Assembly: GCA_017642565.1 (NCBI GenBank)
Contig: JAGCOU010000049.1
Location: 1 to 14,142 of the forward strand
DNA length: 14,142 bases
Direction of reading: 5' to 3'
Source: Alphaproteobacteria bacterium
GTDB taxonomy: Bacteria > Pseudomonadota > Alphaproteobacteria > Rs-D84
How positions within the stretch are numbered: the stretch's first letter is position 1; the number at the start of each line of letters is the position of its first letter. Below, in pieces: positions 7,268 to 14,106 of the stretch. The notes beneath the pieces are model-generated. The model saw nothing but the letters and a program-made list of their open reading frames with translations, ran no database searches and was not told the DNA's origin. A program made the translations under genes and the position numbers.

Positions 7268-7912
7268 TTATATCCCAATTTTTGTTTTTACTATTTTATA
7301 GCCCATTCCGCGGACAGTGATTATATCTATATAAGATAATACACCTTTTATTTTATTCCGCAAGCGTTTTGCGACCATAGGTGTGGCAGTTGCTATGTTG
7401 CCAACAGGATTAGTTAGGGTTTGTAACAATTTTTTTTCTTCGTTAGACAAACTTATCAGTTTTTTTTGATTGTTTTCATCAATAACAAAAAAATCTCCGT
7501 CTGTAAATATTAAGCCAATGGAATTTTCTGTGGAATTTGTGTTTGTGCGTCTGTTTTTCATAATATTATTTAACCGCAATACTAGTTCTTTAAACTGAAA
7601 TGGTTTTGCCATATAATCGTCTGCCCCGCCAGAAAGACCGTCTATGGCATTTTCTGCACCAGATAACGCCGTTAGCATAATTACAGGGGTGGTATTATTT
7701 GATGCGCGAATTTGTTTGAGAAAACTTAAACCGTCCATACCGTCCATCATTCTGTCTAAAATAATCGCGTCCACAGAGACTTTGTTTAATATTTCTAATG
7801 CATCTTCGGCGGATTTTGCGGTCAAAGCATCAAAATCGGCTTTGCGCAGACCGGACGCCAAAGTGTCGCGTAAGATTTTATCATCATCAATGATTAATAT
7901 GCTTCTAGTCAT
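7268..7912 (-). CDS. OmpR-family response regulator
   Basis: The receiver domain (about 1-120) has the acidic pocket D9-D11, phosphoacceptor D53 (DAIILDRMMDG), switch residue T81 and K103 in the AKPF motif. The C-terminal part (about 130-214) ends in RLRNKI and VRGMGYKI, typical of the OmpR/PhoB winged helix that binds DNA. At 214 residues the output domain is shorter than usual (the family is about 230-240) and its helical middle is compressed. It is the likely partner of the kinase that follows four bases downstream. The ATG at 7912 lacks a strong ribosome binding site. It lies 55 bases after the secreted-protein gene on the same strand, with no terminator visible between them. Confidence 0.92.
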   Translation of the reverse strand: MTRSILIIDDDKILRDTLASGLRKADFDALTAKSAEDALEILNKVSVDAIILDRMMDGMDGLSFLKQIRASNNTTPVIMLTALSGAENAIDGLSGGADDYMAKPFQFKELVLRLNNIMKNRRTNTNSTENSIGLIFTDGDFFVIDENNQKKLISLSNEEKKLLQTLTNPVGNIATATPMVAKRLRNKIKGVLSYIDIITVRGMGYKIVKTKIGI

Positions 7913-7930
7913 TTGCGTTGAATGCTTTCT

Positions 7931-7958
7931 ATTATCGTTTTCACCGCAACGGTCGCAA
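7931..7958 (-). promoter_or_regulatory. possible weak promoter for the two-component genes
   Basis: On the minus strand, TTGCGA (7953-7958) and GATAAT (7931-7936) are separated by 16 bases in the gap before the response regulator. The match is modest, and read-through from the promoter at 8947-8976 is an equally good explanation. Confidence 0.3.
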
Positions 7959-7967
7959 TATACAAAA

Positions 7968-8912
7968 CTATTTTTCTAGTGCTTCCACTGCATATTCCCC
8001 AGGTCTAAGAGAACCTGTGGAACTGTTTATACTAGATGTGTCTCCGTATGTGGTCGCGCGAAATTTACCGCCGTTTGTTGTGAATTCTGTTTTGAATACA
8101 GCATAACCTCTTGCGCCACCGGTTGTCGGCCCTTGTAAGCCAAGAGAATAATACGCGCCAATAAGCCCATAATCAAGGTCGATATAATCTACACTTAACA
8201 ATAGCGATATGTTGGACATACCATCATTCGTCAAATTACAAGCGAATTCACGATTCATCAATGTAGCCTGGGAATTATTGGGGACAGAAATATCCATGAC
8301 TGTTGGTTCGCAAGTATGTTTTATTCCGTTAACCAGAAATTCATAGGTCATTGTTGCCGTAGCGCGAGAAAGCCCAGTGGATAAATTAACCTGGGAAACT
8401 GTGGCTTTTGGTATTTTAACCAGCGCATTAGCTATACCTGCCCTAACTGGGAAAGAAATCCCAGATTGTAAACAACTGCGAGAAAACGGATCCGCTTCGC
8501 AAATATAAATTCGAGAATGAGCATTGGTTAAAAACATATTAGCCAAGCTGTTAAACAAGAATGTTCTTGTTATTCTGTTGTTTAAACGAGTGCAATTAAA
8601 ATCGCGACAAATAACAGTAGGACGTTCTGTAAACTGAACACCAGGATTGTAATATGCTTCTTCACTGCGGGTTTGATAAATAACTTCGTCATAATCGACT
8701 TCGTTATCCATGTTCATGAATTCTGTTTCAGGAATAAAATTAGGGTCATCCGGGTACGCGTAATAAGAACGCACAGGGGTTTCTGTATAAACTGTGCCAA
8801 ATTCTTCGGATGTGACTATTTGTAATATTTCATCATTGTCATAGTAGTCGTTTGCCAAAACGTTATTTGAACATAATGCCAGTAATCCAGCCAATAAAGC
8901 CAATTTTTTCAT
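7968..8912 (-). CDS. exported protein of unknown function
   Basis: This 314-residue protein has a clear Sec signal peptide: MKK, a hydrophobic core, and a likely signal peptidase I site at NVLA/ND (20/21). C14 inside the signal does not sit in a good lipobox (LAL before it), so a lipoprotein is less likely. The mature part starts with an acidic, Tyr-rich stretch (21-90), followed by a domain with six cysteines (102, 107, 138, 147, 201, 225), enough for three disulfides in the periplasm. The C-terminal half alternates in a beta-rich way (TMTYEFLVNG, SLLLSVDYIDLDYG). I do not recognise the family. AAAGG precedes the ATG by nine bases, and a strong promoter lies upstream. It precedes a two-component pair on the same strand, so it may be linked to envelope sensing. 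Confidence 0.8.
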   Translation of the reverse strand: MKKLALLAGLLALCSNNVLANDYYDNDEILQIVTSEEFGTVYTETPVRSYYAYPDDPNFIPETEFMNMDNEVDYDEVIYQTRSEEAYYNPGVQFTERPTVICRDFNCTRLNNRITRTFLFNSLANMFLTNAHSRIYICEADPFSRSCLQSGISFPVRAGIANALVKIPKATVSQVNLSTGLSRATATMTYEFLVNGIKHTCEPTVMDISVPNNSQATLMNREFACNLTNDGMSNISLLLSVDYIDLDYGLIGAYYSLGLQGPTTGGARGYAVFKTEFTTNGGKFRATTYGDTSSINSSTGSLRPGEYAVEALEK

Positions 8913-8946
8913 GGTATCTAACCTTTCTCTCGTTATATATAATAAG

Positions 8947-8976
8947 ATAATAGAATATTTTATGGGGCTATGTCAA
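8947..8976 (-). promoter_or_regulatory. promoter of the exported-protein gene
   Basis: On the minus strand, a perfect TTGACA (8971-8976) is followed 18 bases later by TATTAT (8947-8952). It may also drive the two-component genes and argS by read-through. Confidence 0.7.
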
Positions 8977-9011
8977 AGCAAAAAATATTTTTGTTGAAAA
9001 TAATAACAACT

Positions 9012-9039
9012 TTGTTCTATAAGATAAATATGTTATAAT
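9012..9039 (+). promoter_or_regulatory. promoter of the hydrolase-like/ruvB/tol gene run
   Basis: A perfect TATAAT (9034-9039) is preceded by TG one base upstream, making an extended -10 element. A weak -35 (TTGTTC, 9012-9017) lies 16 bases before it. It is the only convincing promoter I found before the plus-strand run that ends at 13693. Confidence 0.65.
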
Positions 9040-9067
9040 TGAGTCAAGAAAAAATAAGGTGAAAAAA

Positions 9068-9727
9068 ATGGTAGATGTTATTATCACAGGAGAATCTGGA
9101 AAATTACATGCTGTGTATCACAAATCAGAACAAGAATCTGCGCCACTCGCGGTGGTGTTGTCTGGCAGTCCTCGCCAAAAGCATCATATGAACGACCGTA
9201 TGTCTTATGCTATGTTTCGTGCGTTTATGGATATTGGCTTTTCTGTTGTTCGTTTCAATTATCGTGGTGTAAATGATTCTGAGGGGGCTATTGGAACAAC
9301 TGCTGATAATATGCTCGATATAGCGACTGTTATAGATTGGATTCAAAATAGAAATGAAGATAGTGAAAAAATTTGGTTGGCTGGACATCAGTTGGGCGCA
9401 TGGTATGTTTTGCAGATGATGATGCGGCGTCCAGAAATATCTGGCTTTGCGCTGGTATCTCCAGATGTTTCTGTGTCTGATTTTGGATTTTTGTCTCCTC
9501 GTCCTAATCGTGGTTTGCTGTTACAGGGTGCAAACGAAGGTCCAGAAGCAGATACTTTCGGTATACATTTAACGCAGGTTTTGAAAAAACAGGCTCAAAT
9601 TGATTTGGAAACAATTCGTGTTAAAAATGCAGACGCTAGTTATTCTCAGCCTGGTGATTTGCGCCAAATGTATAATGATTTAAAGGCCTATGTTGGTCGT
9701 GAAAATGCAGATAGCAAGTTGTTGTAA
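9068..9727 (+). CDS. alpha/beta-hydrolase-fold protein lacking the catalytic triad
   Basis: The protein (219 residues) follows the COG2945 type of alpha/beta hydrolase throughout: FSVVRFNYRGVNDSEG (58-73), IWLAG (102-106), GAWYVLQMMMRRPEISGF (110-127) and SPDVSVSDFGFLSP (131-144). The nucleophile elbow, normally GFSFG or similar in these proteins, reads GHQLG, putting Q108 where the serine should be. The acid site (usually GDKD) reads GANE (154-157). The region that should hold the catalytic histidine (about 187-192) is NADASY, with no histidine nearby. All three triad positions are therefore replaced in an otherwise intact gene, which points to a pseudoenzyme rather than a decaying gene. I chose the ATG at 9068 because AAGGTG lies at ideal spacing; the in-frame GTG at 9059 overlaps that site. 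The ruvB start follows one base after the stop. Confidence 0.88.
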   Translation: MVDVIITGESGKLHAVYHKSEQESAPLAVVLSGSPRQKHHMNDRMSYAMFRAFMDIGFSVVRFNYRGVNDSEGAIGTTADNMLDIATVIDWIQNRNEDSEKIWLAGHQLGAWYVLQMMMRRPEISGFALVSPDVSVSDFGFLSPRPNRGLLLQGANEGPEADTFGIHLTQVLKKQAQIDLETIRVKNADASYSQPGDLRQMYNDLKAYVGRENADSKLL

Positions 9728-9728
9728 A

Positions 9729-10721
9729 ATGATGGAAGAAAACAAACGTTTTATGGATCCAAATATCCCAGATGAAATAGTTTCGTCTATTAGACCGAAA
9801 ACTTTGGATGATTTTATTGGGCATGATGCATTAAAACAAAACTTATCGGTTTTTGTATCTGCTGCGCGTAATCGTGGCGAAGCGATGGACCATGTTTTAC
9901 TCTATGGACCCCCAGGGTTGGGAAAAACCACTTTGGCACATATTGTTGCGAATGAGCTCGGGACAAATTTTCGTGCAACTGCGGCACCTATGTTGACTAA
10001 GCAAGGTGATTTAGCGGCTATTTTAACAGCACTTGAGCCTATGGATGTTTTATTCATAGATGAAATTCATCGTTTGCCCACTGCGATTGAGGAGGTTTTG
10101 TATTCGGCAATGGAAGATTTTAAACTGGATATTATGCTGGGCGAAGGCCCAACAGCAAAATCTGTTCGTATAGATTTGCCACCTTTTACTTTGGTTGGTG
10201 CAACGACAAGAACAGGTTTGTTGTCAAATCCTTTGCGTGACAGATTTGGAATTGATTTAAGATTATCTTTCTATCCGGCAAGCGATTTGGCAAAAATAAT
10301 TTCGCGCAGTGCGAATATTTTGGGAACAAAAATTGACGATAGTGGCGCAAAAATGCTGGCGGAATCTTCACGCGGAACACCGCGTATTGCAAACAGATTA
10401 TTAAAGCGCGCTCGTGATTTTGCTGCGGCGACTGGTAAAGATTTTATCGATTCGGCTACAATTAAAACTACATTATATCAATTGCATATCGATAATGTTG
10501 GACTTGATGAAATTGATCGTGAATATATGAACGCGATAGTAAAACATTATGCAGGCGGACCTGTGGGAATTGATAATTTGTCTGCCGTGTTATCAGAGCC
10601 GGCAGATACTATTGAAGATGTGATTGAACCTTATTTAATGCAACTTGGGTTTGTTCAAAGGACACCGCGCGGGCGCGTTGTGACTGATGCCGGATACAAA
10701 CATCTTGGACTTGAAAAATAA
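9729..10721 (+). CDS. ruvB: Holliday junction branch migration ATPase RuvB
   Basis: RuvB is the hexameric AAA+ motor that, with RuvA, drives branch migration in recombination. In this 330-residue protein, Walker A GPPGLGKTT is at 60-68, Walker B with DEIH at 111-114, sensor 1 GATTR at 157-161 and the arginine-finger region LRDRFG at 169-174. The sensor 2 segment GTPRIANRLL and the winged helix QRTPRGRVVT complete the family pattern. The start could be either of two adjacent ATGs (9729 or 9732); no strong ribosome binding site is visible and the previous stop is one base away, so coupling is likely. A later ATG at 9753, with GGAAGA upstream, is possible but would remove conserved residues. ruvC and ruvA, the usual neighbours, are not upstream. 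Confidence 0.97.
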   Translation: MMEENKRFMDPNIPDEIVSSIRPKTLDDFIGHDALKQNLSVFVSAARNRGEAMDHVLLYGPPGLGKTTLAHIVANELGTNFRATAAPMLTKQGDLAAILTALEPMDVLFIDEIHRLPTAIEEVLYSAMEDFKLDIMLGEGPTAKSVRIDLPPFTLVGATTRTGLLSNPLRDRFGIDLRLSFYPASDLAKIISRSANILGTKIDDSGAKMLAESSRGTPRIANRLLKRARDFAAATGKDFIDSATIKTTLYQLHIDNVGLDEIDREYMNAIVKHYAGGPVGIDNLSAVLSEPADTIEDVIEPYLMQLGFVQRTPRGRVVTDAGYKHLGLEK

Positions 10722-10744
10722 CTTTACTTTTATGGAATAACATT

Positions 10745-11137
10745 ATGAAAAAACCACATATTTTTAAATTTGCTGTTGCGTATGCAGACACCGATGCTGA
10801 AGGCGTTATGTATCATGCTCGATACATAGAAGTGGCTGAACGGGCTCGTTCAAATCTGTCGAGAGATATGGTGATACCAGATGGCGATATTGGCTTTGTT
10901 GCACGCGAAGTTAATATCAAATATATGCACCCTCTTTTGTTAAATGATGAATTCCAAGTGGAATCATTGACAACAAAAATAGGTGCCGCGTCTATGGTCA
11001 TAGAACAAAAGTTCGTGAAAGACGATAAAATTTGTGCTATAATGAATATAACAATTGCGTATTTGGGTGGCGATATGCATCCCAAAGCAATACCGGAAAG
11101 TATTGTAAATATGCTGAAAAATAAAAAATTTATATAA
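10745..11137 (+). CDS. ybgC: YbgC-type acyl-CoA thioesterase of the Tol-Pal cluster
   Basis: This 130-residue hotdog-fold protein carries the signature YADTDAEGVMYHARYIEVAERAR (13-35); D17 matches the catalytic Asp18 of E. coli YbgC. A central region with AREVNIKYMHPLLLND and a C-terminal AIPESIVNML are also typical. YbgC proteins hydrolyse short-chain or phospholipid-linked acyl-CoA thioesters and sit next to tol genes in many proteobacteria. The gap from ruvB is 23 bases and that to tolQ is 13 bases, consistent with one operon. Confidence 0.93.
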   Translation: MKKPHIFKFAVAYADTDAEGVMYHARYIEVAERARSNLSRDMVIPDGDIGFVAREVNIKYMHPLLLNDEFQVESLTTKIGAASMVIEQKFVKDDKICAIMNITIAYLGGDMHPKAIPESIVNMLKNKKFI

Positions 11138-11150
11138 AGGGAGAAAATAA

Positions 11151-11642
11151 ATGGAAAACAGTTTTTCGTTTTTATCTTTGTTCACAGGTCGTGATTTGAT
11201 GACTTTGACTGTGTCTTTGATTTTGGTTGCGGCGAGTGTTATGTCTTGGGCTGTGATTATTGAAAAAATTCGTCTTTGGCGTTTTCAAAAACAGCATCCT
11301 GTATCGGTTAAATCGACAGATAATATGGATACGATTGTTGATAAATTAATTCGCCCTTTTGATAAAAATTTGTGGTTTTTGTCGATGGTTTCTTATGTTG
11401 CACCGTTCATAGGTTTGTTTGGAACCGTGTGGGGCGTTATGGATTCTTTTGCTGCAATCGGCGTAAATCAATCTGTTAGTATCGGTGTAATTGCTCCGGG
11501 TTTGGCTGTTGCGCTTGGAACAACTGCTTTGGGATTGATAGCGGCTGTGCCTGCGGCAATTGCATATAATGTATTTTCTAAAAAATCAGATGATTTGTAT
11601 GATGTTTTAGACGAAAAAGTTAAAGAATTTAAACACAAATAA
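11151..11642 (+). CDS. tolQ: TolQ, unusually short
   Basis: TolQ forms, with TolR, the proton-driven inner-membrane motor that energises TolA for outer-membrane constriction. Membrane helix 1 spans about 17-39 (SWAVIIEKIRLW follows the family). Helix 2 contains the hallmark APFIGLFGTVWGVMDSF (84-100) with T92, and helix 3 has LGTTALGLIAAVPAAIAYN (122-140) with T125 at the conserved pore threonine. The protein is only 163 residues against about 230 in E. coli. The loss is in the cytoplasmic segment between helices 1 and 2, which is about 40 residues instead of roughly 95. The gene has a strong ribosome binding site (AAAGGGAG) and tandem TAA TAA stops, so it looks intact and not frameshifted. 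An ExbB assignment is possible by sequence, but the ybgC-tolR-tolA context favours TolQ. Confidence 0.92.
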   Translation: MENSFSFLSLFTGRDLMTLTVSLILVAASVMSWAVIIEKIRLWRFQKQHPVSVKSTDNMDTIVDKLIRPFDKNLWFLSMVSYVAPFIGLFGTVWGVMDSFAAIGVNQSVSIGVIAPGLAVALGTTALGLIAAVPAAIAYNVFSKKSDDLYDVLDEKVKEFKHK

Positions 11643-11657
11643 TAAACGGAAAATAAA

Positions 11658-12062
11658 ATGTCCAGAAGACACTCTTTTAAAAGTGATGCTAATATGTCGT
11701 TGACGCCAATGATAGATATTATGACGACTTTGTTGGCAGTGTTTATGGTGACGACACCTATGATGACAACGGGTATAGATATTGAATTGCCACGTGCTGG
11801 AACTTCGGCTATGACTGGTAATAACCATGCTATACAAATAAGTGTTGATGCCAAAGGTAATTATTATTTGTTGAATCAAAAACTTTCACGTGACGAGGTT
11901 GTAAAACGCGCAATTGCTATGCGCGGTGAAAATCCTGATTTGACTATAACTTTGAGTGGCGACACACATGCTGATTATGGTGCAGTTATGTCTATGATGG
12001 GAAAATTAAAAGATGTTGGTTTTCAGCGCGTGGGCTTGCGAACACAGATTGATAATAAATAA
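11658..12062 (+). CDS. tolR: TolR, stator partner of TolQ
   Basis: The ExbD/TolR family shows a short cytoplasmic N-terminus, one membrane helix (about 16-38) and a periplasmic domain; the protein is 134 residues. The proton-carrying aspartate is D20 in SLTPMIDIMTTLLAVFMVT, equal to Asp23 of E. coli TolR. The periplasmic part has VDAKGNYYLLNQ, ITLSGDTHADYGAVMSMMGKLKDVG and FQRVGLRT, all typical. It starts 15 bases after tolQ with CGGA as ribosome binding site. Its TAA overlaps the tolA start by one base. Confidence 0.95.
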   Translation: MSRRHSFKSDANMSLTPMIDIMTTLLAVFMVTTPMMTTGIDIELPRAGTSAMTGNNHAIQISVDAKGNYYLLNQKLSRDEVVKRAIAMRGENPDLTITLSGDTHADYGAVMSMMGKLKDVGFQRVGLRTQIDNK

Positions 12063-12808
12063 TGAAAGAAAGTACGCAATTTAAAAGTGAAAATTTAATG
12101 ATGTCTGTTTTGGGGCATCTTGTTTTGATTGCTGTAATGTTAATGTCATTTTCTGTTGTTATAGAGCGTGCAAAATTGGTAACACCAAATCGTATCCAAA
12201 TAGTAGAAATAGATTTAAAAGATGTCAAAGTTAGCGGAAGTGAAACTAAATTATATAACACAAATGCGCCAGACAAAAAAGAGGAAGAAAAAAATGATAA
12301 AAAAAGCCCGGACAAGAAAAATATCTTTGATGAAAAAACACAGTTAAAACAACCTACTATGATTGAAAACGAAAGCAAAACTTTATCTAAAGAAAAAGCC
12401 GATGAAAAAGACAAAAAAAAGCTAGATGAAAAAGAAGCACCGCGTAAAAAAACAGTGGTGCGTGTTAATCGTGAAGTGTTATCTTTGGATAGAACTATGA
12501 CTGTTTCGGTTATGGATGCTTTGCGTGTTGCTTTGACAAGATGTTGGAATATTGATACGAGCCATCCTAATTTAGAAGATATTCGCTTGACTGCTCATAT
12601 AAAATTTTTACCTACAGGTGTAGTGGACAGATTGTGGTTTGAATCTGAATCACGTGCCGAAAGTGACCCTGATTTTGCTTATGTCTTAGAGACAGCCAAA
12701 GAAGCAATTAAAACTTGTTCGCCATTTTCTATGTTGCCACGCAATGAATATGATACTTGGCGTGATACATCTGTGACATTTTATCCAACCCAGGGTAAAG
12801 TTATGTAA
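12062..12808 (+). CDS. tolA: TolA, periplasm-spanning protein of the Tol system
   Basis: TolA links the TolQR motor to the outer membrane. In this 248-residue protein an N-terminal membrane helix spans about 13-35; S15 and H19 match the first half of the SHLS motif that contacts TolQ. A highly charged Lys/Glu/Asp linker spans about 58-130, and the C-terminal TolA domain about 140-245. C161 and C219 are placed as the disulfide pair of that domain, and PFSMLPRNEYDTWRDTSVTF (221-240) is a family hallmark. It is shorter than E. coli TolA (421) because the helical linker is short. The start is coupled to tolR (TAATG). No tolB or pal follows. Confidence 0.93.
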   Translation: MKESTQFKSENLMMSVLGHLVLIAVMLMSFSVVIERAKLVTPNRIQIVEIDLKDVKVSGSETKLYNTNAPDKKEEEKNDKKSPDKKNIFDEKTQLKQPTMIENESKTLSKEKADEKDKKKLDEKEAPRKKTVVRVNREVLSLDRTMTVSVMDALRVALTRCWNIDTSHPNLEDIRLTAHIKFLPTGVVDRLWFESESRAESDPDFAYVLETAKEAIKTCSPFSMLPRNEYDTWRDTSVTFYPTQGKVM

Positions 12809-12823
12809 TTAGAGGAGCAAAGA

Positions 12824-13693
12824 ATGCTGTGGAACCGTAAAAAAACAAATCTTCAAAAAACGGTTGTAATATTTGGTAAAGAATTTCCAGAAGTCGTACA
12901 GAATGGAATAAAATATAAATATGTTTTGCCTGTTTTGTTTGATAAGCAAAGGCATTTTTCGGCAAAAGAATGTTATGCTGAGGTGATTAAAAATCATCCA
13001 GAATATAAAAGATCTGTTTTGCCAACTGACGAAGAAATGAAAAAGTTAATAATAGAAGGTGCTGGGCGGTTTATTCTGGATGGTGCAAATTCCGTACCGT
13101 TGCTTGAAAAGAAATACGGAGTTAAAATCAGGGGAAATTATAAATATCCTCACGATATGTCCGATATAGAATATAATTTTTATAAATTTGATAGATATGG
13201 TCTGCCCGCTTTTAATAGATACGCAAACTCTGAAGCGGAAGCGTATTTATATGCGTGGGATAGTTTGCAACATGATCCTTCTACAAAATTAAAAACATTA
13301 CAACATTTGTATAAAGAGATGATAATATTAAATCCAGATTTGGCACAATACAAGTTTGATGTGAATAGCGATAAAGAACTTAACTTTTTCTTAGCAGGTT
13401 TAGTTTATGGCTTCCCGATTAGTGATATTATGGCTTTTATAAAAGGTAATACAGCAGATGGGCGAGCTTATGCGAAAAATCAAAAAGAAAATATGCAAGT
13501 GCTTGAGAAATATGGAATAAATCCAAAAGATATCCGATGGATTCCGTCAGACGAAACAGTAAGAAATCTGGTGATGCAAATGCAAAACCAAAAGGCAAAA
13601 TCATCGGTTTTTAAGACGGCGATAGATAAACTAAAACAAAAAACAGAGAAAGCTTTTAAGCAAATAAAGAACAGTATCACTGGTCGTTATTAA
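12824..13693 (+). CDS. uncharacterised protein at the end of the tol operon
   Basis: I do not recognise this 289-residue protein. It has no signal peptide or clear membrane helix. It starts with a basic segment (NRKKTNLQKT), contains a Tyr/Asp-rich middle (YKYPHDMSDIEYNFYKFDRYG, in two halves around residue 113) and a hydrophobic patch FFLAGLVYGFPISDIMAFI (188-206) that is probably a buried helix-turn-helix-like core. It ends in a Lys/Gln-rich basic helix (256-289). AGAGGAG lies seven bases before the ATG, one of the best ribosome binding sites in the window, and the gene begins 15 bases after tolA. It is probably co-transcribed with the tol genes, but whether it takes part in the Tol system is unknown. 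Its stop codon touches the terminator shared with rnpB. Confidence 0.75.
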   Translation: MLWNRKKTNLQKTVVIFGKEFPEVVQNGIKYKYVLPVLFDKQRHFSAKECYAEVIKNHPEYKRSVLPTDEEMKKLIIEGAGRFILDGANSVPLLEKKYGVKIRGNYKYPHDMSDIEYNFYKFDRYGLPAFNRYANSEAEAYLYAWDSLQHDPSTKLKTLQHLYKEMIILNPDLAQYKFDVNSDKELNFFLAGLVYGFPISDIMAFIKGNTADGRAYAKNQKENMQVLEKYGINPKDIRWIPSDETVRNLVMQMQNQKAKSSVFKTAIDKLKQKTEKAFKQIKNSITGRY

Positions 13694-13717
13694 AAAATCG
13701 CCGCGATGGCGATTTTT
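13692..13717. terminator. bidirectional terminator between the tol gene run and rnpB
   Basis: A stem ATCGCC/GGCGAT with loop GCGAT, extended by A and T runs on either side, overlaps the last two bases of the plus-strand stop codon. It ends four bases from the 3' end of the RNase P RNA, so it can terminate both converging units. Confidence 0.82.
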
Positions 13718-13720
13718 AAT

Positions 13721-14073
13721 TTGCTGGGCGTTCAATAAGCCGGATTCTGTTCAGCCTAATTCGTGTCCACACATAACACAAAAAAGGTTGCAAGCATAAT
13801 TAATCTGCAAATTGCGTTGCCGCAAAATGTCAAGCCCTCTACCCGATTCCGTAACGATGGGGACAATCAAGGAATCATTCTTGAGGTTGCTGCACATAGA
13901 GATTGCCCGTTTCACCGTAAATAAATACGCTCGTCTCTGCTGCTCTAATCGTCAGGTTGCCCTGCGTGGTCATTAGCCACTATGTTGTCCCGCTGCAGTC
14001 CGGACTTTCCTCTGAATCGTGGTCATACGAAAAATTCGCGTCCAATTCAGCTATGCTTTTTCGCGCCCAACAA
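13721..14073 (-). ncRNA. rnpB: RNase P RNA (bacterial type A)
   Basis: This is the catalytic RNA that trims the 5' leader of pre-tRNAs. On the minus strand it carries the 5' conserved block GAGGAAAGTCCGGACTGCAG (13993-14012), the segment ACGGTGAAACGGGC, GGGTAGAGGGCTTGA, and the 3' conserved block ACAGAATCCGGCTTAT (13735-13750). The ends are fixed by helix P1: TTGTTGGGCG at 14073-14064 pairs with CGCCCAGCAA at 13730-13721 over 10 bp, one of them G-U. The length of about 353 bases fits the family. Its 3' end abuts the shared terminator and its 5' end lies six bases after a -10 box. Confidence 0.96.
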
Positions 14074-14078
14074 TTTGG

Positions 14079-14106
14079 AGTATAGTATTTTATTTTGATT
14101 TTTCAA
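14079..14106 (-). promoter_or_regulatory. rnpB promoter
   Basis: On the minus strand, TTGAAA (14101-14106) and TATACT (14079-14084) are separated by 16 bases. The expected start, six or seven bases after the -10, coincides with the 5' end of helix P1, which supports both calls. The remaining bases to the window edge show nothing I can name. Confidence 0.75.

Noticed and set aside
7954..7979. Terminator between the exported protein and the response regulator
   Set aside because: I found no GC-rich stem followed by a T run in the gap; only weak partial repeats.
11468..11854. Minus-strand open frame opposite tolQ and tolR
   Set aside because: It lies over two conserved genes, spans their junction and has no ribosome binding site or family likeness.
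13721..14073. tmRNA or riboswitch as the identity of the terminal RNA
   Set aside because: The GAGGAAAGTCCGGAC and ACAGAATCCGGCTTAT blocks and the closing P1 helix are specific to RNase P RNA.
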